Shown here: positions 22,401 to 32,713 of the stretch, in pieces
Layout: each line of letters opens with the position of its first letter
Numbering within the stretch: position 1 is the first letter of the stretch
Assembly: GCA_022457155.1 (NCBI GenBank)
Contig: JAJGOT010000131.1
Span: 680,001 to 744,000, forward strand
Source: Cladopsammia gracilis
Taxonomy: Eukaryota > Cnidaria > Anthozoa > Scleractinia > Dendrophylliidae
Direction: 5' to 3'
Length of the DNA stretch: 64,000 nucleotides
Position numbers and translations under genes: made by a program
The notes under the pieces: generated by a model
What the model saw: the letters and a program-made list of their open reading frames with translations, nothing else
Database searches by the model: none
What the model was told of the DNA's origin: nothing

Positions 22401-25400
22401 ACGAGCCCATGTGGGCGGCACGGACGTCTAGTGGTTAGCGCGTCGGACTTTCAACCTGAAGGTCGGTGGTTCGGTGCCTGGTCTCTGCCATCGTGTTGTT
22501 TCCTTAGACAAGAAACTTTACTCCACACTGTCTCTCTCCACCCAGGTGTATAAATGGGTACCGGCGACAAAATGCTGGGGGTAACCCTGCGATGGACTAG
22601 CATCATCCAGGGGGGAGTAGCAATATTCCTAGTTGTTTCATGCTACAGAAACCGGGTTAAGCTCCGGCCGTGTGGGCCATCGTGGCTCGTGTGCGACTTT
22701 ACCTTATAACGAGCCCATTACAAGATGTTTTTCCATTTATACAAATGTAGTAAGCAGTAATATGTAAACAGTGTAAACAATGCAGCAAGGTTGTCCTTGA
22801 CAGAGGAAATAGGCAACATTTACCTGTTACATTTATGAGAGTTGAAGAACAGTGCCATGCCTCTCGGACCCAGGTTGGCCTCTCCATATCCCTCCCCATC
22901 TGACGTGTGAATTTGGGGGTCTGTGTACAAGTCCCCAACTCCTGCAACAGCAATAAAAATAGGTCCGCAACGCGTACATGTGTCTACCCAAAGGTTATAC
23001 ATGTTAATTTTCTTGGTTTATTCTAGGTAATTGCCCGGGGGGGGGGGTACTCAACAAAGTTTTGTACGGGGATGCTCCGCCCCGAGGTTCAAACCCTTAC
23101 CCTTTCATATACCGTTTTTGACAGAAAAGGTACCCCTTTCATATACCTTTCATTGAAAATGGTACCCCTTTCAATGAAAATGGTACCCCTTTCATATCGC
23201 CTTTACGTGCGTCTGTTTGATATATTTTGAAAGGCCCTTTTTATAAGACTTAAATGGCAGTTTTCCCTACCTTTTTAACGCCTCCATGGCGTGTTTTCGG
23301 TACCCTTTCCTATTCTTCGTGAAATCCCTACCCTTTCATATACTTCAACTCGTGAAATCATGACCCTTTCATATACCTCCAGCCTCAAAAAGGTACCCCT
23401 TTCGGGCGGAGCATCCCTGTATAGCCCATTATAGGGAGTACCCCCCCCCCCCCGGGGGGTAATTGTCAAGCATGATGCATTATTTGGACCATTTTTACAG
23501 CTTGGAACGAAGGTAAATGTGTGACAAATCAATAACATTCATTCCTGACACAATATATGTTTAAACTTACTTGATTGATAACTGACATTCGTGACATAGC
23601 CTTTACATTACTAATTCAACAGTTCATGCTTAACATCCACGATGTACTTCATGAAGTACAATGTACAATTTTTTTGTACAAGCAAACCTTTCAGAGTAAC
23701 CTTCCGAGCCACCTCCATGTATCTAATATGAAGTCAGAAGCTTACCGCTTATGAGCTTCTGACAAAGTATATACAGGGGAATCAGGTTACAGTTTAATTA
23801 GTGTCTCCCGATTTCCCCTGCATGAAAGATACAAAAATGAGTTTCTGGCCTCATATTAGTTCCAACTTAATACTGGTGAGCCTTTTCAATTTATGAAAGC
23901 AGAAATTTTAGCACCATCCAATAATACTTTTTTCTTGCTGGCAAATTCATTAATTATAAAACAAAACTATGATGTCCATGTAGCTGTTTTACTGTCAGTA
24001 TGAAGGCATATTACAAGTTAATTCACATACATCAGGAACTGTGGATATAAGCCAATAAAATCAGAAAGTGTAAAACAAAAAACTATTTAAAAGCCACAAT
24101 TATCTTACCTTGGATATCAACTACAATCAACTGATGCCCAGATCGTTCAAATGTAAAATGACTGAAAGCCTGTGAACATAAAGTTCAACACAACAAAAAT
24201 ATTGATAGAACTTGTAGGAGCATTTAATGAAATTTTCTGGTCAACTAAAATATTAACAAATAACAAGAGATTGTACAAAATGGTAGTTTCTTGGTGTTGC
24301 GGATGGTGTAATCACCAAATGACGTAAAACAAATGATTCAAAAGACACTGAACAATATCCACACCACAACACAAAAGCTAACCAACAATGGTTTATGCAA
24401 CACCAAGAAACAAAACAGATTGAAACAATGGATGTCAAAATTCGAGATTTTACACACTATAAAGTTATTAATTTACTAGTTACTCATGCCAGTACAGCAA
24501 CGAGGTAAGGATTGCCCTCCGTTTTTCTTTTTCTTTTTCTCTGTGTTTTCGTATCTACTTTTGTGCATCGCGTTAGATCTGGGTACAAGAATACGCATAC
24601 ATGCAGTGTGAGAAAATTTTGAACCCACGATACTTGGGATTTGGTGTGATGCAAGCAGAAAGGAAACAAATTTGGGTTTAATTGTTTGTTGCTGTTTACT
24701 CCTGCCAGATATGGCAACAAGGTAAGGTTTGCCATCCATTTTTCTTTTTATTCTTCATGTTTTTGTCTCTCATTTGTGCATCACCATAACTCTGAGTACG
24801 AGAATATGCATGCATGTGAGCAGAAGCAAAACTAATTTTGGTTTTATTTGCCTGTTACTGTTTTACATCCCCGCAAGTAACATACATTACCGGCATGAGT
24901 ATACATGTAGGCTACACGTAGCCTCTCGTTTTGTATGTTTTTATGCACTGTGTTTCAGTTTGTATGGAATAAATCTAGCATAGGCCACAGGTTACCTGAG
25001 GAGTAGAGCGAAGAGTTTCATCCTGAAGGACAAATCCAGAGTTGGAGTTGTATTTGATGTACTTTCCTTCAATATAATGTTCCAAATGAAACAAAGGTGA
25101 CCCTTCTCTTTCCTTCATTTCAATTACACAAACCTGAAAGATATCTACCTGCAGGTGGTAAAAAAACAGCTACTATCAGTACTAAGATGATGTACCATAA
25201 GATTCAGAAGTTATAAAATGAGTTTCTGTTTATGCTCATAGAAAGTTAAGGAGAGTTTGAAACCAATATTTTCTCAAATTCAACTCCTGTTTGTGTTAGC
25301 ACACATTATTCTATTCCAAAGTATATCACAGTACAGCATACCATAATTAGAACATTAATGCTACTTCTTGTGGGTACATGATCTGTTAGTACCTACTCAT

Positions 25401-28400
25401 GGTAGGTGTGGTCAGTTTTATCTATTTCTGGTAGACTGCGCAAACCACCACCAAACATTTTGAGGAGTATTTTATTTTATTTTGAGGGGTACAGTATTGT
25501 AGATTCAAGTCCCAAACTGTATTCATGTTGAGAAGTTTGTCCTTACATGTACCATTAACAGCAGGGTTCAAAATAGCAGCCGGCTGCCGGCGTTAGCGGG
25601 CACTTTGGCCACACTTGCCGGCTACTTTTCACCGAAGAATAGAAAATGTCATGCTTTGATCGGCCAACTGAAATCAAAGTCGCTGTAATGTTATAGTAAA
25701 CATTTCATATCAGACAATAAAGCAGCCAAGAAACGTTTGAAAAGCTTTTTGGAAATGTTTTAAAATGAGTAGAAAGAGAAGAGAAAGGTTTGGAAAATTG
25801 AAGTCTGCTGCAAAAGTTGAAATGGAGAATTCTTGTTCTCCGTGAACGATTAACTCATTTACGCGTTTGTTCAAGCGTGAATTCTGCACATGTAATCAAG
25901 ATTTATTTTGCACAAAAACTTATTTAGTGCCGGTTTTTAACTCATTCAAATTGAAGGCAGTTTTGTATTCATATTGCTCGACACAATGGATTTCCCATGT
26001 TTGAGAGTGAAGAAGCGCAACGGTTTGTCTAGACAAAGTTGCATATTTTACGCTTGAACAAACGCTAAAAAAGAGAGCCGTTCACGATGCTTTGTTTGGA
26101 AGGGAATAGTCCAGTTTTGAATTCCCTATGGTCGCTGAACGACAGCACTGAAGACGCATTTTTACAGGGTTAGCCTCAATCTGAAGTGATAGATTCACAA
26201 ATTCAGGCGAGAGGATGACCTGTTTAGAGCTCTGTCTATTGTTTAATTTTCAAATTTCACGCACCTTCTGCCGGTATTTTTTTTTAATATTTTACATCAG
26301 GTCGAGTCTAACCCTGTATCAATGTGTCATCGTTGTTTCAATTCAGCGGTAAATAAATTTTAAATACGAAAATGGCTTATTGGCGCAACGAAACACGTTA
26401 TTAAAACGAAGATTCTGACGCTGACATTATTTATCAGTTCAAAGCATGCGATATGTGCGAAATCTTCTTGAAATCAGTTTATAATTTCAAGGTTTCTCAA
26501 GGAAGAAAGTAAAATTTCAATTCAGGAAGATTTTGGTCACGTGCTAGGCAATGGGTTCTTGTCAAATTCCCGTTAATTAGTGTAGCAGTACACACACGCA
26601 AATCGTGGAAAGTGAAAAAAGTGATTCATAGAATGTGCCATTTCTGTTATTGACAGCCAGGAAAAAATGAGCCTTGACAAAAAAAGCCTACAAATTCAGG
26701 CTAAAAGCTGTGATTTTATTTTGAACCCTGAACAGTATTAAAGTAAACCTTTTTTGGTGGGTTGTGTCTGTTGTACTCTTCACCCCAAAGCTTTGCATCC
26801 ATCTGTAACCTCACATCGTCAAAATAAACATTCCTAGGAACTTTGTCAATGTACTGCTTTGCAACATAATTAGCTGCATGCTTCCAGTTCATGTGCTTTG
26901 AGAAATTTGATAACTTTTTCCTGTGGTAGAAAAGATGCATGTTAAGACTCAGAGTAGTAGATCATTACAACTACATGTAGAATAATATCATAATATTTTA
27001 ATATGCTGGCTGGTTCTAAAAACCCTATTATATAAACCCTCTTCAACTTTAGTTAAGAGGAAGATACATCAAGTTTTTATAAGCTTTCAGAATCATACTT
27101 AATCAAACTATCTTGCTTTTTTGTTTTAAAACTTTGCAAAGGTGCTAAACATGATAACACCAGATTTTAGGATGAGCAGAACTTGTAAATTTTGAAGTGA
27201 CTGGGGGGGAGGTGCTAAGTTGATCACAAAAGATTGAGCAAAGGGTTTTCATTGAGTAATGTAATTTTTGAAATACATTTCTTCTAGAAAGGTTAGAAGT
27301 GTATTTAGATTACTTTTAGCCAATAAGCCTAATGAAAATCATTAAATTTTGCCAACTACAAAGACCCATTTTTAAAGACTTCAAAGAATAGATACTCCTG
27401 GTGAGCATCCAACTGATCGACATATTAAATTACTACAAAAGTAAATTTCAAGGGTACTAATACATGTACGCTCTCTTGTAGGAGCCCTCCAATGGGAGAA
27501 GACCCTCAGGGAAACTGCAGAGGTCCTTCTCCTGCCAAATCCAGGAATGGATTGAATCCCAACAACTACTTCTCAGAGGAATTGTGCACACTGTCCAAGA
27601 CCGAGCCAGTTGCAGACGCCTTTCAGTTCACTGTTCTTCAGCCGACTGATGATGTACAATGTATGTTACTTACATTGTATATTGTAGAATGCACCATTTC
27701 ATGTCAAAACCAGTTATATACACTGTACATTTATAGGATACTACAAAAATTGTGGTAGGTGTACACTATAACCATCAAGGAGGGGAGAGAGAGGGAGCTC
27801 TAGAGCTCAATGATATCTTGGATAATTTTTTTTGCAAGTCTGTGAAAGAGACTCATTAATGCACAGCATAAAACACAGAGTGACACAATTTTGCAAGAAT
27901 TAAACTGTATTTAATATTTAATAAATTGTATTTATATTGGAATAAAATTAAGTTAAAAATAAGGTCCACTGCACAATGATTTATGGGTGTCACCAGGGAC
28001 GCCTGCTATCTGATATTTGAGGTATTCTAATGACCAAATCAACATGCTGTGGGACATACAGTACTGTACTGATAATATGTACTTACAATCTGAAACACTC
28101 CCTCATGGCTCCTTGATCAAATGGCTACAAAATAAATAAAGATAAGATTATTAATGTGTTCTACATGTTACATCTGTAATACAGTAGAACTTTATTGCTA
28201 AGTCAAACTCCCAAGGGAAACCAAAAATGATTCAAGTTAGCAAATGGTACATTGTGTCAGCGGGTTATCGTATGTACAGCTGTATTCCCAATCACAGGTC
28301 ATTTTGGTTCACTGTAAAGAACTTACAAGAAATAACTGTGACTTTGTTTAATATTACTTCATTTTTTTTTATTATACAATTTTCACATGATGATGTCCCT

Positions 28401-31037
28401 GACTTAGTCTTATCTTCCCAAATCTCTGAAATCAATCAGAGTGATGTTTTAAAAATAGAGTTTGGGTAAATGGGGTAAATTTGATGTAAATTTGAGCAGA
28501 GGCAAAATAATATTAGTTCGAATTTGTATAGAGTTTGAGTTAGCCAAATATAGTAAATGACATGGGGTCAAATCAAGGAAAAATTACATTAAGATAGCTG
28601 GGAGTTTGCATTAACCAAGATTGAGCAAGAGAAGTTCTACTGTATTGTATATACCATATTGTAACTGTATACCTGTAATATACAATGTGCAACTTTAAGG
28701 AGGTTCAACTCAGTTTTTTTTGCGTAGGGTGTATGTTTTGAAATTAAAATTTCACAAGAAGACATGCTTCAATTGCTTTCATACTTCACCATGTCTATAA
28801 AAAGTGAGCAAAGTTTCATGTGTCGCTGGTTTCCAAGCAACAGTGGTTACTACATGTATTAATAGCAATGCCAGCTTATTGCCCTTTGCCAGACTTTATA
28901 ATGAAACTTTCATATTTTGTAGCACTCACATCACTTGCTGCAGACAAATTGAAGTTCCAGAAAAATTATATTAATTTAATAACGGTTTCAAGTACATGTA
29001 CCTGTACATGTAAATCAAGTATTATTTAGTATTGTTTTTTAGTATTATTTTAATTATAGCCATGCATATAAACAATAAAAATTCACAGTGTATCTAACTC
29101 ACCAATGCTTCCATCTTTATTGTTACTTCATCCTTCACCCACGTTTTCTTAAGTGCATTATACCGATGCCTAATAGCGCATTCCTTAGGACATGAATCAT
29201 CGATGTGGAATTTTTCCCATGGATCAGGCAAACACTGTGCTTTTCTCAGAGCATTCTGCCAACTGAGATGGTGGTGCAAACGTTTTGTACGACGTGCCTT
29301 GTTACTTTCATTATTCTTTTCGTTATTTGCTGAATTAGTTTTTTCCACATCATCAGCTTCGCCATTCTTGCTCTGTGCATTAGTTTCTCCTACGGCTACA
29401 ACACTATCATCAGTTAAAGATCCAATTTCTTCATTGCAGTCCTGTGATGTTTCCTCAAAGCCTGATTCTGTTTCATTGCCACTACAGCCATTTTCTGTCG
29501 TCAAAGGATGTTTGATTTCACTACAACCCTCTTTGCCAATCACCTGCAAGGATCCTTCTTGAAAACTCTGAGAGTTTGCATTTCCTGAAAATTGAAATGA
29601 TAACTGATGTGTGGAATACATTACAGAGTTTAGAGTAGCAAAATATGGTAGTTATTTCCACTTAAAAAGTGTCCTAAACAATATTCCATATACATGTATG
29701 CAATGTTCAAGCACATCATTTAAGATTTTCATCATGTGTTTCTTGTTTACACATTATTCTCAAAGACTCTCTGTCTACCAAGATGCATTGCCTGCATCAA
29801 CAGAGGTTTCACATGATATGTAAAAAACATCAATTTTTGATAGCTTCTTTGTTTGGTATTAAAATCCTTCTCAATCAGAGCCATCAAGATCCTTGTTTTT
29901 AAGCATTTATCACTTTAATTGATTACATGTATGATGTTATGATCACTTGAACCATGGCCAGTATGAGAAGTTCATCTTCTCAGTAAATCTCAAGTGCCAA
30001 GCCTGCCTGACAGTGATTTACAGGTCACTAGAAGAGTCACGAAAAGCTTTAAATTCCCATCACTAACTGAGATTATAGGAATATATGGCTTACTCTTGTG
30101 GTTATATGAAACTATACTGTAGCTGCAAACATGTTTCCAAGGCGTGGAAAATATCCCACTTGTTGGTTGCAGTGTATCAGTAAGTTCATTATTATAAGTA
30201 ATCACGCACATTGAATTAAAAAATTATAAGTTGTTTGAATCCTAATTCTTCAACTTGACTTAACTCACCTATCTGACCCACTGTACATCAATAGGTAATA
30301 CCAAATTTCTTGTAATTATAAAGTTTGGAAACACAAAGAAACCAGGATTTTTATCAATTTTTGTGGAAATTAAAGTATGAATGATATAAAAACACAAATA
30401 AACATTTTCAAGATGAAGCCCAATTTTATTTCTTAGCAAACTTGTGCATGAAATTAATTCAGAGAATCCATTTATAAGAAGAATCTACATCAGGACTTCT
30501 TTGTGTATTAAAAGAAAATCATGTCCCAGATACATGTAAATGTGCCAACCGTGCCGACTTTCACGCGCCCACAAGACATGCGCACTCATGATGTGCCGCA
30601 AGGGAATCACCTTAGAAAAAGTTGTTTTGCTTTTATGCCCCTAAAACAGCTGGTGATATTGAAGCAGATACTGATATGCCTAAATAAATATGTTATCTGT
30701 TATTAGGAAAAAACATCCGTCTATATTGTCCGGCGGTAGAATGTAGCTAGATCGATTAATGTGAACCTTACACAAAAAGATCTAGTTTTATAAAGCGCTA
30801 ATTCCAACTAATGAATCGTTAGCGTCTAAATTTTAGGAAGCCAAGTCGTGTAACGGTACATTTTCAGCTCGCTGATTTTTCAGAGATTAACTTAAATGAG
30901 AAAATTGTCTGAGAAATTATTCGGGGTACTTAAGACTTGATAGAATAATGCAAATATTTTTTTACTTTATAATGTAAACATTTCATTTCGCTTTCATCTT
31001 AAAACGACTTACCTTCGATTGGTTGACAACACTCCAT
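10410..31037 (-). CDS. eef2k: Eukaryotic elongation factor 2 kinase (eEF2K), 12 exons, complete
   Basis: Calcium/calmodulin-dependent alpha-kinase that phosphorylates eEF2 in the cytosol and slows elongation. Exons, in transcript order: 31013-31037, 29103-29584, 28087-28124, 26749-26920, 24996-25148, 24109-24169, 22824-22941, 21515-21845, 16023-16166, 14421-14603, 13467-13591, 10410-10695. All phases agree and the sum is 2118 nt, 705 residues plus TAG (human protein 725). Landmarks: CaM-binding-like segment SWQNALRKA from residue 116; GAMRE near 174; ATP-binding Lys203 in NYVAKQY; Asp308 and Asp318 in VVDIQ and TDPQIH; zinc ligands His294, His346, Cys348 and Cys352 with exactly the spacing of the human enzyme; a Ser-rich regulatory loop in exon 8, shorter than in human; Sel1-like repeats from about 460; and the C-terminal tail AEEAWAELDE that docks eEF2. 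The start is the only Met of exon 1. Donor of exon 4 (GTTTAC) is weak. Confidence 0.95.
11237..12477. repeat. eEF2K last intron: retroposon tails and tRNA-like SINE
   Basis: A TAGGA run at 11237-11257 and an oligo-T stretch near 11468 mark two minus-strand retroposon tails. From about 11880 a SINE-like segment includes a tRNA-like head near 12056-12115 (TGGTATAGTGGATA as A box, GGGTTCGAGGC as B box). A related segment lies inverted at about 13640-14130. Confidence 0.45.
13640..14335. mobile_element. Foldback element and inverted SINE relative in an eEF2K intron
   Basis: A tRNA-like head on the minus strand near 13790-13850 mirrors the one at 12056-12115. Overlapping it downstream, a foldback of about 460 bp (13872-14330) has arms meeting the words CGCGTTC, AATTTCGTGTTGG, GGGGCTCATTTCC and ATAATCTCCGATTACTGC, each repeated in reverse complement on the other side. 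The middle (14035-14120) matches sequence at 11920-12000 in inverse order. Confidence 0.55.
15299..15707 (-). mobile_element. tRNA-derived SINE, minus orientation, with tandem internal expansion
   Basis: It is the same family as the element at 22411-22703, in reverse. The tRNA-like head lies at the right end (reverse of TGGTTAGCGCGTTGGAC, near 15692-15707) and the GGGGGTAACCCTGCGATGG-type body follows. A unit of about 76 bp containing CCCCTGGATGGGATGCTAG is repeated two and a half times between 15335 and 15548, which the other copy does not show. Confidence 0.7.
15764..15996. mobile_element. TIR element with tRNA-like core, family G copy 1
   Basis: Terminal inverted repeats of about 50 bp (GCCCAAATCATACCGTCC at the left, its reverse complement at the right) enclose a core with AGGTGGTACAGTGGTA, which looks like the A-box part of a tRNA-derived promoter. 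It ends about 25 bp from the donor of the eEF2K exon at 16023-16166. A fuller copy lies at 34549-34853. Confidence 0.65.
16401..16847. mobile_element. MITE family B copy 1, TTAA target duplication
   Basis: Ends AGTGCACC and GGTGCACT are perfect inverted repeats bordered by TTAA on both sides. The arms continue for about 150 bp through shared words such as AACTCTATGTACGTTGAAAA and TTACAAAATGCTAAT. A diverged relative is at 32925-33385. Confidence 0.8.
19014..19133. mobile_element. 120-bp hairpin MITE, family A copy 3
   Basis: Same length and sequence as the other two copies apart from a loop-side change (TTTTTCTC for TTTTGCTC). Flanked by TTA on both sides. It lies in an eEF2K intron inside the 3.76-kb element. 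Confidence 0.88.
20400..20628. mobile_element. pogo-like MITE built around a 17-bp tandem repeat
   Basis: Ends CAGTCGAACCTC and GAGGTTCGACTG are inverted repeats flanked by TA dinucleotides, the usual pogo/Tc1-mariner target. The interior is mostly a tandem array of the 17-bp unit GAGGTGTCCGTATTATA and diverged versions. Confidence 0.8.
20893..21212. mobile_element. Two adjacent related MITEs (family E)
   Basis: The full copy 21059-21212 runs from AGAGCGTTTTCACT to AGTGAAAACGCTCT inside TAT/ATA flanks and contains the palindromic core CATGGCAGCCATGTTGG. An incomplete relative (20893-21030) shares TCACGTGACCTTCAGTCC, the CAAATGACAAAGGC word and the mirror-image half. Confidence 0.75.
22411..22703 (+). 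mobile_element. tRNA-derived SINE with perfect 15-bp target-site duplication
   Basis: Head with A-box-like TCTAGTGGTTAGCGCG and B-box-like GGTGGTTCGGTGCC, then a body shared with the element at 15299-15707. TTATAACGAGCCCAT flanks it exactly on both sides (22396-22410 and 22704-22718). The perfect duplication points to a relatively young insertion in the eEF2K intron. Confidence 0.88.
23034..23457. mobile_element. GC-ended MITE (family H), probable 8-bp target duplication
   Basis: Inverted ends combine a G/C run with GTACTC and GATGCTCCGCCC (left) against GGGCGGAGCATCC and GGGAGTAC (right). GGTAATTG flanks both sides, though the adjoining G run makes the exact edge ambiguous. The middle repeats words such as TACCCCTTTCATATA. 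An 8-bp duplication would fit a hAT-like origin. Confidence 0.65.
24483..24890. repeat. Direct tandem duplication of about 220 bp in an eEF2K intron
   Basis: Two diverged copies share GCAACAAGGTAAGG-like starts, CCATCCATTTTTCTTTTT and GTGCATCAC words in the same order. No coding function is evident. Confidence 0.6.
25562..26730. mobile_element. 1.17-kb non-autonomous TIR element, hAT-like ends
   Basis: The 14-bp ends CAGGGTTCAAAATA and TATTTTGAACCCTG are perfect inverted repeats. AACAG occurs on both sides, suggesting a 5-bp duplication. CAGGG ends are common among hAT elements, but the expected 8-bp duplication is not seen, so the superfamily is tentative. No transposase frame. It stops 18 bp from the eEF2K exon at 26749-26920. 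Confidence 0.7.
28182..28642. mobile_element. pogo-like MITE, TA target duplication
   Basis: CAGTAGAACTT and AAGTTCTACTG ends are flanked by TA. Length 461 bp, AT-rich, no coding frame. It lies in the eEF2K intron upstream of the 38-bp exon 28087-28124. Confidence 0.75.
29585..31012 (-). other. eEF2K intron 1
   Basis: Separates the 25-nt coding part of exon 1 from exon 2. No exon or recognisable element was seen. Donor GAAG/GTAAGT and acceptor TTTTCAG/GAAATG agree in phase 1. Confidence 0.6.
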
Positions 31038-31597
31038 GGCAGTGGGGCAATTAAAAAACTAACACTTCATCGAAAAGAGTAAAAGATGTAACGTATGAAA
31101 AGCTTGGAACGAGTAAATAAAAACATGTACAGTGCATTTACAGAGCTGAACCAGCCGCCATGATCAGTGGCCGGAGTGAGGGTTCAACAGAGAGGAGACT
31201 GGGATCGTCGTCCCACCGGAGGATTTTGCATTCATTTCCTGGGACTCATACCTACGCATACACAAAGTGAAATATCGATAGGCTAAATCCGCTGGTCCAG
31301 TTATATTTTTGTAAACAATCTGTTCTTTCGAACGGGATTGCATTCAACACTCGCATTTAAGGACTTCAAACAAAAACAGTGCAAAGCGGATACATCCAGA
31401 GATACATCTATCAAGACTATCTTTGTGAAAAGGTATTAGTCGCTTTCAACAAGGAATTTAAAATTAAGCTTACGTGTTCCGAATATTCATACACGTGTCT
31501 GACATTGCACAAGATTCGGTAATAAAAATCCGAATAATAACGCCAAAATTGACTAAATCTTCCTGCTTAGAACTTTAGAAGCTGCATTATAGAGAAA
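31038..31597. promoter_or_regulatory. Shared upstream region of eEF2K (minus) and NUDT1 (plus)
   Basis: Only 560 bp separate the two initiator codons, which point away from each other, so both transcripts must start here. The interval has GC-richer patches (near 31140-31230), a GCCGCCATGAT word around 31152 resembling a YY1 core, and no obvious repeat. Bidirectional activity is inferred from layout alone. Confidence 0.6.
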
Positions 31598-32677
31598 ATG
31601 ACAAAAACCAAGCTGTATACCTTGGCTTTTATTCGAAATGGTGGCGACATTCTTCTGGGAATGAAAAAGAGAGGTTTTGGCGCGGGAAGGTGGAACGGTT
31701 TTGGCGGGAAAGTGGACACAGATGAAACGATTCTGCAAGCTGCAAAGAGGTGAAGTTTTAAATGTTTCGTCTGAGTTAAGCTTATTTTTGTAAACTGGTT
31801 ATTTAGTTATGATCTGTTTAAAAAGGTCTTACTGCACATCCAATCCTACGGATTGAACAAGTTAAAATAGGGAACTTAAGCAACCACGACGGTGACGGCA
31901 CCGAGAACGGCGCAAAACAATAGGTTATAATGAGCGAAAACAATACCTCAGCACGTGCGTTTTACATTTTGCAAATCTATTACAAACGTATACACTTACA
32001 CTAACTAACTATACAAACATAGAAATAGGAATTATTAAAGTATAAAATGCAGAAAAGTAGCGATTAATCGGGGTAGTGCTTAAAATGACGCTTGCATTCT
32101 ATTTTAAATTTTTGTAATTCTTTGAGCAATCTCCTATTTTGGGGCAAGGTGTTGAAAGTATTAGCCCCATCATATCTAAAGCTACCCTGGTATTTAGTGG
32201 TCTTTGCAAGTGGTAAACGAATTAAGTCATGGTGTCTGGTATTGTACATTGTATTATGAATCTCTCGGCATGTTTGAATTCTGTTAAAGGTAAGCTGGTG
32301 CTAAGCCATTTAAAGCTTTGTATACTAATACACATTTGAGATAGTCTCGTCAAGACTGTAAATTTGGCCAGCCAAAAACAGATGCAATTTCAGATGTCTC
32401 AATGGCTCTGTTCTGAATTATACATGCTGCATGCCTATTGAGTTTGTCATGGTGACTTTTACACAAGACCCCACAACTACATGTATCCCAAACACAGAGA
32501 TGCCAACATCTAAAGATTAAAAATAGGGAGATTTTTTTCTGTACACCCCCTACTCTTTTTCGAACAGTGATGTGGGATCTTTAACGTCCCACAAGAACAG
32601 ATCAGAGAGTGCTGAGAGACAGGGCCTACAGTTTATTTGTCCTTATCCAAGAAAACTAGAATGTCATACCATTTACA

Positions 32678-32713
<36 letters not shown>

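Noticed and set aside
29203..29562. 119-codon plus-strand frame
   Set aside because: It is the antisense shadow of eEF2K exon 2, which has phase-consistent splice sites and homology.
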